A stretch of 64,000 nucleotides of DNA from Neopusillimonas maritima (GTDB taxonomy: Bacteria > Pseudomonadota > Gammaproteobacteria > Burkholderiales > Burkholderiaceae_B). The translations under genes and the position numbers were made by a program. Shown here one piece after another: positions 33,989 to 42,319 of the stretch. The DNA lies in NCBI RefSeq assembly GCF_040930455.2, contig NZ_CP170494.1, one strand, 5' to 3'. The stretch's first letter is position 1; every line of letters begins with the position of its first letter. The notes beneath the pieces are model-generated. The model was not told the DNA's origin and did no database searches. It saw nothing but the letters and a program-made list of their open reading frames with translations.

Positions 33989-35131
33989 ATGAGCACTCCG
34001 ACCAAGACAACCCCTGCGAAACAATTTGATTACGAACGGGCCATGTTATGGGGGGACCGTTTGAGAGTATTGCTCAATAGTGACCACATCAGCAGTGGCG
34101 AGATAAATGAGACGCTCAAGGAAAAAGGAATATTTATTGGCAGTACCGATAAGTCTGATACTGTGCCGCTATTAAGCGCCTGCCTGCTTACTCCCAACGA
34201 ATTTAAGCGCCTAATTGGAAAGTCATTTATTCGAGAATCGGGTAAAAAGTATTCATCCGATAAGCTGAAGCTAAGCTCCGCAGAGGTTGACTGGAAAACA
34301 GAACTGTTGAATAACTTCGATTCAGTAGTCGGAGGCATCGAGTTGGAGGGTGGCCGAGAATTTGCCTCTGAGCCCGCCATATCCGTCGATCCTAATGGAA
34401 ATATACAGATCACATACTCTGTACGGATGCTGGATTTTAGCGCGGACTTTATAGAGCAGGAGATTGTTTACCCTGGCGAAATTCACCTCAGACAATCTGG
34501 AGATGGCTTGGAAATTGAAGCCAGTAAAACCAGAACATCAAAAGACACCAGTAAACTAAATGATGCGGTGATCGGTGCCATTGGCAAATTTTACAAATCA
34601 AAGGGCATAACTACGAGTGAAAAACCGGAGTCTATTGTTTTTGATGACTTCACAAACAGTGAACGTATCCGCTTCTTCCTGCAATTGACATCTATTAACA
34701 CTTCCGATTTCACTTTCAAGGAAATTGATAATTTCGAGATCATTCGAGATCAGGAGGCCGGAGCACTGCCGAAAGAGCAACGGATTGAGTGGATGGACGG
34801 GCATGTCAATAAAATACAGATAAAAGGAAGCGATCTTGGAAAAGTCTTTCTTCTTCAGGAGAAAACTTACTACCAGTACTACTATTTGGTGAAAATGACG
34901 GCTACATATGCTTTCAAGTTCGGCGCAAATGCTGGCGATTGCGGTGTTGAGTTCGCCTTCTCTGGAAAAACGTCAAGAGACGACAATTACTCCGGAACTA
35001 TGTTCGATTTCAGTATTGAACGAATCCCCCGCTTGGAAGAAGGAAGCAAGAATCAGGTACGAAAGGCCATAATCCAAAAAATTCAAGAAGCAAGGGATGC
35101 GGCTTTCAAGCATGTTAAGCCCCAGCAATAG
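33989..35131 (+). CDS. Unknown protein of the NdpA-like operon
   Basis: 380 residues from ATG 33989, two bases after the preceding stop; a TTG two codons earlier is possible. No recognised domain, signal peptide or membrane span. Residues 1-100 are helical and charged; the middle and C-terminal parts are rich in predicted beta-strands with many aromatic residues (KTYYQYYYLVKMTATYAFKF), and the last 35 residues are a charged helix (KNQVRKAIIQKIQEARDAAF). It is the last gene before the right end of the element. Acidic, serine-rich composition and low use of GC-rich codons set it apart from the surrounding chromosome, as expected of imported cargo. Confidence 0.6.
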   Translation: MSTPTKTTPAKQFDYERAMLWGDRLRVLLNSDHISSGEINETLKEKGIFIGSTDKSDTVPLLSACLLTPNEFKRLIGKSFIRESGKKYSSDKLKLSSAEVDWKTELLNNFDSVVGGIELEGGREFASEPAISVDPNGNIQITYSVRMLDFSADFIEQEIVYPGEIHLRQSGDGLEIEASKTRTSKDTSKLNDAVIGAIGKFYKSKGITTSEKPESIVFDDFTNSERIRFFLQLTSINTSDFTFKEIDNFEIIRDQEAGALPKEQRIEWMDGHVNKIQIKGSDLGKVFLLQEKTYYQYYYLVKMTATYAFKFGANAGDCGVEFAFSGKTSRDDNYSGTMFDFSIERIPRLEEGSKNQVRKAIIQKIQEARDAAFKHVKPQQ

Positions 35132-35305
35132 ATATCGACACGCTAGTGCATGCGCACCATCGAGATGAGTGATCTCACAAATCCCCTGCGAAGCGTCATC
35201 ATCATCGAAAAAGGTGGTTGTGACAATGATTTGCCAGCAAGCCTAAATCGACATTGTGCACGGCAATGAAAACCGTCTGTAATCTAGGGTAGATTTTTTA
35301 CTGGA

Positions 35306-35356
35306 CGATCGGCAGCTTTATGCTTTAATTACCGGTAGTTTTATGCCTAACGGCAC
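35306..35356 (-). repeat. Right element end: terminal inverted repeat and subterminal motifs
   Basis: The terminal repeat is 35338-35356 (GTTTTATGCCTAACGGCAC), the inverse of the left one with a single mismatch. CGATCGGCA (35306-35314) and TTTATGCTTTAATT (35317-35330) precede it and have partners at the left end. The spacer from 35132 to this point (about 175 bases) holds no gene; a small GAGAT/ATCTC hairpin is the only structure seen. Confidence 0.7.
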
Positions 35357-35376
35357 AAAAGTTTCAGGGGCTTTTT
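35357..35376 (+). terminator. Target repeat and right half of the split tRNA-Phe terminator
   Basis: AAAAGT at 35357-35362 repeats the hexamer at the left boundary. It is followed by GGGGC (35367-35371) and TTTTT (35372-35376), the 3' arm and T-run that pair with GCCCC at 22402-22406. The remaining 70 bases to the TRAP gene hold no other feature. Confidence 0.7.
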
Positions 35377-35444
35377 GCTGTCTGAAGCACAAGCAGGCAC
35401 CTATCGTTAAGCAATTCGCCCCGGCATCAAGCCAGAGAGTTCGT

Positions 35445-36701
35445 TCACAATAATCTGAACATGTCTTGTACTTGCGGTACAAACGTCATGAATACCAACA
35501 TTAAGAACAGCAGCAGGACAAAGGGCAGGCATCCTTTGAAAACGCGCATGACGGGCACTTTACTGATGGCGCTGATCGCAAACAGATTCAGCCCGATGGG
35601 GGGTGTAATAACCGCAATTTCCATATTCAGAATCAGCAGCATGCCAAAAAAAACAGGGTCAATATCAAACCCCATAATCATCGGCATGAGAATAGGCATC
35701 GTAATCAAAATAACGGAAATGACTTCCAACGCCATGCCAATCAGGAAGAACAGCAACATGACACCAACGAGGAACTCGGTACTGCTTAAGTTCATCGCCA
35801 TGATGCCGTCGAATAAGACATGGGGTATGCGCTCGCTTGTAATGGCATACCCAAATAACTGAGCCCCCGCCAGAATCATCATGATGATGCTGGACATTTT
35901 GGCGGAACTGGTGAGGATCGGAAGCAGGCCTTTAACGGAAACGCCGTAACACAATGCCAGAAATATGGCATATACAGAGCTAATTGCAGCAGCCTCCATG
36001 GGCGTAAAGTAACCGGAATAAATCCCGCCCAGAACAATCACGGGAGACATCAGCACACCAAATGCCGATTTAAAAGCCGCGAGCCGTTCACGCGAACTTG
36101 CCTTTGGCTGAGGCGGCACGCCGGAAGCCCGGCTATATCCATACGCAACAACCGTTAAAAGCGCGGTCAGAATAATGCCCACGATCGCGCCCGCGGTAAA
36201 CAACCTGGCAATTGACGTTTCGGTCACGATGCCATAAATCACCAGTGGCACCGACGGGGGCAACAATATACCCAGTCCACCCGCACTGGCAATGAGACCA
36301 ACCGAGAACGTCCGGTCGTATCCACGTTTAACCATTTCCGGGATCAGAATCGTGCCCACCGCGGCAGCAGTGGCAACCGAACTGCCACTGATCGACGAAA
36401 ACATGACGGTCGCAAAAACAGCCACCACGGGCAAGCCACCGCGTGTATGGCGTATCAAGACGTCAATGAAATGAATCAATCGGTTGGTGGCACCCGTGCG
36501 GCTCATCACCTCGGCTGCCAGAATAAAAAAGGGGATAGCCAACAAGCTGGGTGTGCTCAACGCGCTAAAGAGTTGCGAGGCCAGTGTCGCAGGCATGGCG
36601 TCTTGTACGAGCAAATACACAAGACCGCACAAGCCTAATGCGAACGCAATCGGCATTCCACTTGCCAGGCCAACAGCAAATGTCGTCAAAAATGAAAACA
36701 T
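35445..36701 (-). CDS. TRAP transporter large permease (DctM family)
   Basis: A 418-residue protein with about 12 membrane spans, the DctM/UIT subunit that drives sodium-coupled uptake from the periplasmic binding protein. Typical segments are GLASGMPIAFALGLCGLVY, SSISGSSVATAAAVGTILIPEM, and the late ITPPIGLNLFAISAISKVPV. The gene is last in a P-Q-M operon (transcribed right to left). The binding protein resembles organic-acid binders, but the substrate cannot be read off. Its 3' end faces the right boundary of the accessory element. Confidence 0.92.
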   Translation of the reverse strand: MFSFLTTFAVGLASGMPIAFALGLCGLVYLLVQDAMPATLASQLFSALSTPSLLAIPFFILAAEVMSRTGATNRLIHFIDVLIRHTRGGLPVVAVFATVMFSSISGSSVATAAAVGTILIPEMVKRGYDRTFSVGLIASAGGLGILLPPSVPLVIYGIVTETSIARLFTAGAIVGIILTALLTVVAYGYSRASGVPPQPKASSRERLAAFKSAFGVLMSPVIVLGGIYSGYFTPMEAAAISSVYAIFLALCYGVSVKGLLPILTSSAKMSSIIMMILAGAQLFGYAITSERIPHVLFDGIMAMNLSSTEFLVGVMLLFFLIGMALEVISVILITMPILMPMIMGFDIDPVFFGMLLILNMEIAVITPPIGLNLFAISAISKVPVMRVFKGCLPFVLLLFLMLVFMTFVPQVQDMFRLL

Positions 36702-36720
36702 GGGTCAGTTCCTACCACAG

Positions 36721-37245
36721 TCATGTTGCTGAAGATTCGGCCTGCTCTGATTGCGGATCAGCGGCACCCGTCAAGAGAGAAACAAATCGCTGAATCAACC
36801 GTAGCGATAAAAGCGCACCACCTAAAGGCAAAATGACCTGGGGTATCCACATTGGCATGCGCAGCATCGTCATGGACACTTCACCCAGCATATGGCTTTC
36901 CATGACCAACTCCCAACCGGAATAGGTAAGATACAAAGCAAAGAAAAGGGACAACAACGTGCCCAGCATGTCTAGAATCCGACCGGCAGTTTTGGGAAGC
37001 ACGGTGAAAATCACATCGATCCGCACATGTTGATTAGACTTGACTGCTAACGCAGCGGTAAAAAGAATGCTCCAAATAATGGCATAGGCGGCAATTTCAT
37101 CACCGCCTATGATTGAAAATCCAAAGACTGATCGCAGGAATATTTGCAGAACAATAATAAATACCGACAGCGTCAGGAACAGCCCGCCAATGAATATTTC
37201 AAGACGATCCCACGCACGACCGACCGTGCTTAGCATATTACGCAT
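36721..37245 (-). CDS. TRAP transporter small permease (DctQ family)
   Basis: A 174-residue protein with four predicted spans and the DctQ-type segments FIVVLQIFLRSVF after TM1 and GGDEIAAYAIIWSILFTAAL. It bridges the periplasmic binding protein and the large permease. It lies 19 bases upstream of dctM and 27 bases downstream of dctP in the same operon. Confidence 0.88.
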   Translation of the reverse strand: MRNMLSTVGRAWDRLEIFIGGLFLTLSVFIIVLQIFLRSVFGFSIIGGDEIAAYAIIWSILFTAALAVKSNQHVRIDVIFTVLPKTAGRILDMLGTLLSLFFALYLTYSGWELVMESHMLGEVSMTMLRMPMWIPQVILPLGGALLSLRLIQRFVSLLTGAADPQSEQAESSAT

Positions 37246-37272
37246 GGTGGGCTGGCCTCCTGTCTTGTCGTC

Positions 37273-38259
37273 TTACTGGCCCGCAGCGCTTTGAATCTCG
37301 GCAATGAGTTTGCGTACCGGCTCACTTTGACTTTCATAAACGCTTTTGTATTTATCCCGCCATTGCGCCAGCACCTGGCCATCAACCTCTTGAATCACAA
37401 CACCGTTATCCACCAGGGTTTTCTCGGCAGCGGCCGAGTTCGAGACCGAGACGTCGTGATTCCATTTTTGTGCGTCGGCCATGGCTTTCATCAACGCATT
37501 GCGATGGTCCTCACTCAATTTGTCCCAGCGTGCCTGATTGATCACAACGGCATAGCCACCATGCTGCTGCAATACACGGGTCATGCCCGTTAGAACTTCG
37601 TACCAGCGCGCCGATGCAGCCAGGGTGACAGTCGTAATGGCACCGTTCACCAAACCCTGCTGCAAGGCCAAATAAACATCGGGGGCTTGAATGGAGACAG
37701 GGGAGGCACCTACAACACGCACACCTTCCTCAAGAGGGGCCGAAGGCGTTACACGAACTTTACGACCGGCCATATCTTCAGGTTTTACCACTGGCTCACC
37801 GCTGGTATAGATGTAACCCGGACCATCATTCCACAAGCCAATACCGCGCACTTTGAATTGATCAAGATCTTTCAGCAGTGTTTGACCAATCTCGCCCTCG
37901 AACACTTTGATGCTGTGCTCAAAAGAATTGAACAAACCGGGCTGATTGAAAATCTCCCAACGATCATCCAAAGGCACGTAATAGGAAGTTAAGGGAGCAA
38001 CAATATCGACTTGACCACGAATTGCGGCACGAATTTCATCTTTAGAAGAAACCAACTGCGCGCCCGGATACACATCAATACGCAACGTACCGTTGCTGTA
38101 TTCGTCCACCTTCTCCGCAAACAATTTAATTGTCCTGGCTTTAATCGTATTTTCTGGAAGATCATGCGGAAACTTGAGCGCAACTACTTCGCTTGCCATT
38201 GCGCCAGAAACAAGTAGGCTACCTAATGCTGCAACGAAATATCGTAAAGCTTTCATCAT
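37273..38259 (-). CDS. TRAP transporter periplasmic substrate-binding protein (DctP family)
   Basis: A 328-residue protein with a signal peptide (MMKALRYFVAALGSLLVSGAMA) and the DctP fold: KFPHDLPENTIKARTIKLFA near the N-terminus, a GQVDIVAPLTSYYV segment, and GRKVRVTPSAPLEEGVRVVGA with the arginine that usually holds a substrate carboxylate. First gene of the operon. An inverted repeat about 120 bases upstream may be an operator. The ligand is probably a carboxylate, from family knowledge. Confidence 0.92.
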   Translation of the reverse strand: MMKALRYFVAALGSLLVSGAMASEVVALKFPHDLPENTIKARTIKLFAEKVDEYSNGTLRIDVYPGAQLVSSKDEIRAAIRGQVDIVAPLTSYYVPLDDRWEIFNQPGLFNSFEHSIKVFEGEIGQTLLKDLDQFKVRGIGLWNDGPGYIYTSGEPVVKPEDMAGRKVRVTPSAPLEEGVRVVGASPVSIQAPDVYLALQQGLVNGAITTVTLAASARWYEVLTGMTRVLQQHGGYAVVINQARWDKLSEDHRNALMKAMADAQKWNHDVSVSNSAAAEKTLVDNGVVIQEVDGQVLAQWRDKYKSVYESQSEPVRKLIAEIQSAAGQ

Positions 38260-38379
38260 TGTTCCTTATAAACAGAAGGCCCTGCTTCCTGCCCTATAAA
38301 CGCGATGTCCAATATGCGGGGAAGCAAATACAAAAAATGAGATCGTTATAGCGCAATAACTTGATCCATTTTCATAACA

Positions 38380-38393
38380 TTCTATTTGTAGAA
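38380..38393. promoter_or_regulatory. Possible operator upstream of the TRAP operon
   Basis: TTCTA-TTTG-TAGAA is a short perfect inverted repeat in the 163-base spacer between the TRAP operon and the RidA gene. No regulator gene is adjacent. Short repeats like this occur by chance, so support is weak. Confidence 0.3.
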
Positions 38394-38422
38394 CAATAGG
38401 TACTACCCCTTAGTCACCTCAC

Positions 38423-38818
38423 TTACTCCGGCAACCTAACCGTTACCTCTATCTCAATCAGCAGCCCCGGCACAGCCAAACCCGTTACGCCAATAATTGT
38501 TTGGGCAGGGTGCTCCTGGTTGCCCTGAACCGCTTCAATGGCTTGGGTGATCACTTCATATTCTGTGGGGTGCAGCGTATAGATGGTTCGGCGCACTACA
38601 TCGCTCCAGCTCGCGCCCACGGCCTTCAGCGTTACTTCTATATTGCGCATGGCTGCTTGTGTCTGGGCGCCTAAATCGTCGCCACCCACAATGGAAAAAT
38701 CGGGCGCCAGCGCAACCTGGCCGGCAATGTAGGCGACGCGACCCGGTTCAGCTACCGTAATATGGCTAAATCCAGGTGCGGGATGTAATTCAGGTGGGTT
38801 AATGAGTTTTCGTGACAC
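38423..38818 (-). CDS. RidA/YjgF-family protein
   Basis: A 131-residue single-domain protein of the RidA family; members with the active-site arginine deaminate reactive enamine and imine intermediates. It shows PAPGFSHITVAEPGRVAYIAGQ at the start, GDDLGAQTQAAMRNIEVTLKA in the middle, and HPAQTIIGVTGLAVPGLLIEIEV at the end; the arginine of classical RidA is not found at its usual place, so it may belong to a non-deaminating subgroup. GTG start at 38816-38818. It lies just upstream of the TRAP operon in the same direction and may be functionally linked. Confidence 0.85.
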   Translation of the reverse strand: MSRKLINPPELHPAPGFSHITVAEPGRVAYIAGQVALAPDFSIVGGDDLGAQTQAAMRNIEVTLKAVGASWSDVVRRTIYTLHPTEYEVITQAIEAVQGNQEHPAQTIIGVTGLAVPGLLIEIEVTVRLPE

Positions 38819-38900
38819 AACTACCTCCTTGATTTTTACAAACGGCTGAATATCGGCTTTAAGCAGCCACTATTGCCACACCAATACATTCTGTCAAGGG

Positions 38901-39440
38901 TTATGCCAACCGCGAAACCATCACACTGGCCTCGCCCTGCTCCGACGACACCCACGCAGTGGCATCAGTAGTATTAATATTCAAAACCATTTTTCGGGCG
39001 GCCAATGCCGCCAACGCCTGAGTGCCTTCAACATCGACGCAAAAAACCTGTAGGTTCTGCGCGCGGCTCAATTTACTTTTTACGCCGTCCCACCATAGCT
39101 GCGCGTTGCGCCCGTAGGCAATCACCACCACCTCGTTGGCACGTCCACAGGCTTTCAGAATCCGCCGCTCATCGGGCAACCCGGTTTCGATCCATTGCGT
39201 AATCGCACCGGTTAGATCCAAACGCCACAAGTCGGGCTCATCCGTTTCCGACAGGCCTTTGGTGAAGACCAGACTTTCCGAGTCGTCGACATACAAAGCA
39301 AAAGCCAACAAACGCACCATCATGCGCTCATCGGTTTCCGACGGATGCCGCGCAACCGTAACGGAATGGCTGGCGTAATAGGCGCGATCGTTGTCGGCAA
39401 TGTGAAGGTCGGCTTTATAAATAGTGGCACGAAGGGCCAT
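38901..39440 (-). CDS. YaeQ-family protein
   Basis: A 179-residue protein matching the YaeQ family in its whole length: MALRATIYKADLHIADNDR, RHPSETDERMMVRLLAFALY, and LWRLDLTGAITQWIETGLPD. The family has a compact PD-(D/E)xK-like fold; E. coli YaeQ was linked to haemolysin expression in suppressor studies, but its biochemical role is unknown. It stands alone, with 82 bases to the RidA gene and 246 bases to the divergent monooxygenase gene. Confidence 0.88.
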   Translation of the reverse strand: MALRATIYKADLHIADNDRAYYASHSVTVARHPSETDERMMVRLLAFALYVDDSESLVFTKGLSETDEPDLWRLDLTGAITQWIETGLPDERRILKACGRANEVVVIAYGRNAQLWWDGVKSKLSRAQNLQVFCVDVEGTQALAALAARKMVLNINTTDATAWVSSEQGEASVMVSRLA

Positions 39441-39686
39441 AACGCAACTCTGCCAAGAAGCTTAAGGGGCTACAGTGTATAGCGAACGCTGAATAACACT
39501 TGGCGGCAACTATAAGCACGACCAGTTGTTTGCCGACAAAATTTCTGCACTTTCCAGATATTTGATGCATAAATCCGATAGCCGCCACGACACGCCACAC
39601 TCTATTGTTCGAAGAACGTCGGCTGGTTAAGCGCACGCTACCAAGCCTTCAATCATCACAACAATTCAAATTGCTTCGGAGACACC

Positions 39687-40787
39687 ATGCAAACCAATCA
39701 ATTCCTTAAAAGGGACCACTTTCTGTTGGGTACTTTTTCCACCAACTGCTCTGGCGGGATGACAGTTTCAAAACTGCCCGACCGCTGGAAGGCCGACTGG
39801 GAAAGCAACCTGAAAATAGGCAAGTTGCTGGATGCAGCAGGCATCGACTTCATGCTGCCCATTGCACGTTGGATCGGTTACGGCGGCGAAACCGACTTTC
39901 ATGGTTACGTGCTTGAAACAGTTACCTGGGCTACCGCGCTGCTGGCCAACACAAAACAGCTCACTGTCTTTGCCACTATTCACACGGCGGCGAATCACCC
40001 CGTGGTGGTCGCCAAACAAATCGCCACCATGGCACAAATGAGCGATGAGCGTGTGGGGCTGAATATCGTGGCGGGCTGGAATAAACCGGAATATGAAGCA
40101 CTGGGTCTAACGTTGCCCGACGACCATGAAACCCGTTACGGCTACGCGCAGGAATGGTTCGATATTGTTAAAAAGCTCTGGACACACGACGGTCCTTTCG
40201 ACTGGGACGGTACCTACTTCAAGCTCAAGCACACCTATGGCAACCCCAAACCACAAACCATGCCGCCCATCTACAACGCGGCTGGTTCCGGATTAGGCCG
40301 CGAATTTGCCGCCCATAACGCCGACTTCCTGTTTACACCGGCCATCGACCTTGCACGCTCAAAACAGGAAGTGTCAGAACTGAAGCAACAGGCGCTGGAA
40401 CAAGAGAGTCGTAAAGTGGGCGTACTGACATTTGCTCATGTCATTTGCCGCCCCACCGAGGCCGAAGCACAAAAAGTGTGGCAATCGCTGCAAGACAATG
40501 CCGACTGGGAAGCCACCGACAACCTGATTCGTCTGCAATTTGCTCACGCGCAATCATTCCCACATGACCTTTTGCAACTGATCCGCGAACGGTTCGCGGC
40601 CGGCCATGGCGGGTTCCCCTTAGTAGGGACGCCCAAACAAGTGGCCGACGGCATTACACAATTGCATGAAGCCGGTTTCAGTGGCACAACCCTTTCATTC
40701 TTTGATTATGCAGAAGAATTTCCCTATTTCCGCGATAATGTATTGCCTATCCTTGAATCACGCGGTATCCGCAGGAAATTTGTATGA
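39687..40787 (+). CDS. Luciferase-like FMN-dependent monooxygenase
   Basis: A 366-residue member of the bacterial luciferase-like family, which uses reduced FMN supplied by a partner reductase. Typical segments are RVGLNIVAGWNKPEYEALGL, TRYGYAQEWFDIVKKLW and the late PLVGTPKQVADGITQL. It is nearest, in motif layout, to RutA and SfnG-type enzymes that open pyrimidines or attack sulfones, but I cannot assign a substrate. The flavin reductase gene overlaps its stop by 4 bases, and an AraC regulator follows. Good Shine-Dalgarno (GGAG) before ATG 39687. The 246 bases upstream hold no gene. Confidence 0.88.
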   Translation: MQTNQFLKRDHFLLGTFSTNCSGGMTVSKLPDRWKADWESNLKIGKLLDAAGIDFMLPIARWIGYGGETDFHGYVLETVTWATALLANTKQLTVFATIHTAANHPVVVAKQIATMAQMSDERVGLNIVAGWNKPEYEALGLTLPDDHETRYGYAQEWFDIVKKLWTHDGPFDWDGTYFKLKHTYGNPKPQTMPPIYNAAGSGLGREFAAHNADFLFTPAIDLARSKQEVSELKQQALEQESRKVGVLTFAHVICRPTEAEAQKVWQSLQDNADWEATDNLIRLQFAHAQSFPHDLLQLIRERFAAGHGGFPLVGTPKQVADGITQLHEAGFSGTTLSFFDYAEEFPYFRDNVLPILESRGIRRKFV

Positions 40788-41287
40788 GTGACAGCAATAA
40801 TGCGCTAAATCAGGAATTCCGCACCGCCATGCGTCAGCTGGCGGGCGGCGTTTCCGTTATTACCGCCGCCCACGGCGAAAACCGAACCGGTCTCACGGCC
40901 ACGTCGGTGGTGTCCATTTCCATGGATCCGCCCGAGCTGTTCATTTCGGTTAACAGGTCGTCCTCGTCGTGGCCGGTCATTGAAAAATCGGGAAAATTCG
41001 GTATTAATGTGCTACAACAAGACCAACAGGTTGTGGCTGAGCATTTCTCGGGAAAAGGCGGGCGCAAAGGCGCCGACCGTTACGCCGACGACGACTGGTA
41101 TCAAACACCCGACGGTGTCTGGTTATCCCGACGGGCCTTGGTTGGCTTCGCCTGCGATGTTGAGAAGGTCTGGATGCACCGTGAACATGCCTTGATTGCG
41201 GGCAAAGTCACGCTTATCAATGTGCACGCCGGGCCACAGCCTCTTACTTATTGGCACGGCCACTACGGTTCATTCATTCAAAACTGA
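40784..41287 (+). CDS. Flavin reductase, partner of the monooxygenase
   Basis: A 167-residue flavin reductase-like protein with FRTAMRQLAGGVSVITAAHG, TGLTATSVVSISMDPPELF and the late YWHGHYGSF, typical of the HpaC/SsuE-like short-chain flavin reductases. It should reduce FMN with NAD(P)H and pass it to the monooxygenase. Start and preceding stop overlap (ATGA), so translation is coupled. Confidence 0.9.
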   Translation: MSDSNNALNQEFRTAMRQLAGGVSVITAAHGENRTGLTATSVVSISMDPPELFISVNRSSSSWPVIEKSGKFGINVLQQDQQVVAEHFSGKGGRKGADRYADDDWYQTPDGVWLSRRALVGFACDVEKVWMHREHALIAGKVTLINVHAGPQPLTYWHGHYGSFIQN

Positions 41288-41320
41288 AGGGTCCGGCCAC
41301 TCTATTTTGAGGAACTGCGT

Positions 41321-42316
41321 ATGCAAGCGGCACCCAACTCGCAAATGCATCGCCATCTGTTTAGCCGATTCCCAAAATTCACCTCACACGACGCCGAGGA
41401 AGTGCGGCATCAGGTTAGCCGCATTTTTTGCGACCACGACCTGAAAATTGTCGGGAAGTCGCAGTCGCTAAACACACAAATTCACTTTCGCCGGGGTAAG
41501 CGCGTAAGTTATGGGCGCATGCTTTACGGTGCAACGGTAGATATTGAACCCGGTAAACTGGACGACTTTTACCTCATTCAAATTCCAGTTGCAGGGCAAG
41601 AGGCCGTTCAGTACAACCGGCACGCAATTCTTTCCGACACCCGTGTGGGCACCATTATCAGTCCCGACCTGGAATTCCGCATGCGCCATGAGCGCAATGC
41701 CGAAAAACTGTTTATTCGGGTGGAGCGTAGTGCATTCGAACAACAATGCGCGCAATATTACGGGCACCTGGCGCACGGCGCACTGCACTTCAATCCGGCC
41801 ATTCATCTGCAACACCCTTCTTTGCAGTCGCTGAAACGCTTGCTCGACTGGCAGTTATATGAAGCTTCCGAAGGCGACCTGTTCGATCAACCCCTTATTG
41901 CTGCGCACTTTGAAGAAGTACTGATGGTGTCATTGCTGGGTAGTTTGCAGCATAATCAACCCATCCACTTCGACACAGGCCACGTAACACCGGGATTTAT
42001 AAAGCGGGCAGAAGATTACATTAAACACCACGCCCACCTGCCGTTGACGGCAGGTGACATTGCCGACCAGGTAGGGGTCAGCATCCGCACTTTGTTCGCT
42101 GGTTTCCGCAAGTATCGGAATGCGTCACCCATGCGTTTTCTAAAGCAGGTTCGATTGGAGCAGGTACGCCACGACCTATTGCACCCCAAATCGGATACTG
42201 CGGTCACCCACGTCGCATTAAGTTGGGGGTTCACGCACCTGGGACAGTTTTCCGCCAGCTACCAGCAACAATTTGGCGAACTTCCATCGGAAACGTTGAG
42301 ACGCTCGGGAGGCTGA
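41321..42316 (+). CDS. AraC-family transcriptional regulator
   Basis: A 331-residue regulator. Residues about 235-325 hold the AraC double helix-turn-helix: LPLTAGDIADQVGVSIRTLF and AVTHVALSWGFTHLGQFSAS. The N-terminal 180 residues match the AraC-binding-like domain of regulators of aromatic and similar catabolic genes. It follows the flavin reductase gene by 33 bases in the same direction and probably controls that pair. Its stop lies three bases from the stop of the convergent LysR gene. Confidence 0.88.
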   Translation: MQAAPNSQMHRHLFSRFPKFTSHDAEEVRHQVSRIFCDHDLKIVGKSQSLNTQIHFRRGKRVSYGRMLYGATVDIEPGKLDDFYLIQIPVAGQEAVQYNRHAILSDTRVGTIISPDLEFRMRHERNAEKLFIRVERSAFEQQCAQYYGHLAHGALHFNPAIHLQHPSLQSLKRLLDWQLYEASEGDLFDQPLIAAHFEEVLMVSLLGSLQHNQPIHFDTGHVTPGFIKRAEDYIKHHAHLPLTAGDIADQVGVSIRTLFAGFRKYRNASPMRFLKQVRLEQVRHDLLHPKSDTAVTHVALSWGFTHLGQFSASYQQQFGELPSETLRRSGG

Positions 42317-42319
42317 AAC

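Larger units (their letters stand above)
22423..35356. mobile_element. Inverted-repeat-bounded defence element inserted behind tRNA-Phe, no recombinase inside
   Basis: The two ends are inverted copies of a 19-bp sequence, GTGCCGTTARGCATAAAAC, differing at one base. Directly outside both ends stands the same hexamer, AAAAGT, as expected of a target duplication. Excising the element rebuilds a terminator-like hairpin for tRNA-Phe. Inside each end are further copies of a TTATGCTTTAA motif, such as those to which transposases bind in Tn7-like and IS21-like elements. The cargo is a helicase-nuclease, mod, res operon, a broken gene, a TIR protein and a three-gene NdpA-like operon. No transposase, integrase or resolvase reading frame is visible, so the element is either mobilised in trans or has lost its enzyme. 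Element family not identified. Confidence 0.8.

Noticed and set aside
22423..35356. Integron attC sites at the element ends, because GTTAAGC and GCCTAAC fit the core-site consensus
   Set aside because: The two sites are in opposite orientation at the far ends of a 13 kb segment; there is no attC-like stem beside either and no integron integrase.
38093..38299. Small plus-strand open frames in the TRAP, YaeQ and RidA region
   Set aside because: They are antisense to or overlap conserved genes and have no ribosome binding sites or recognisable domains.
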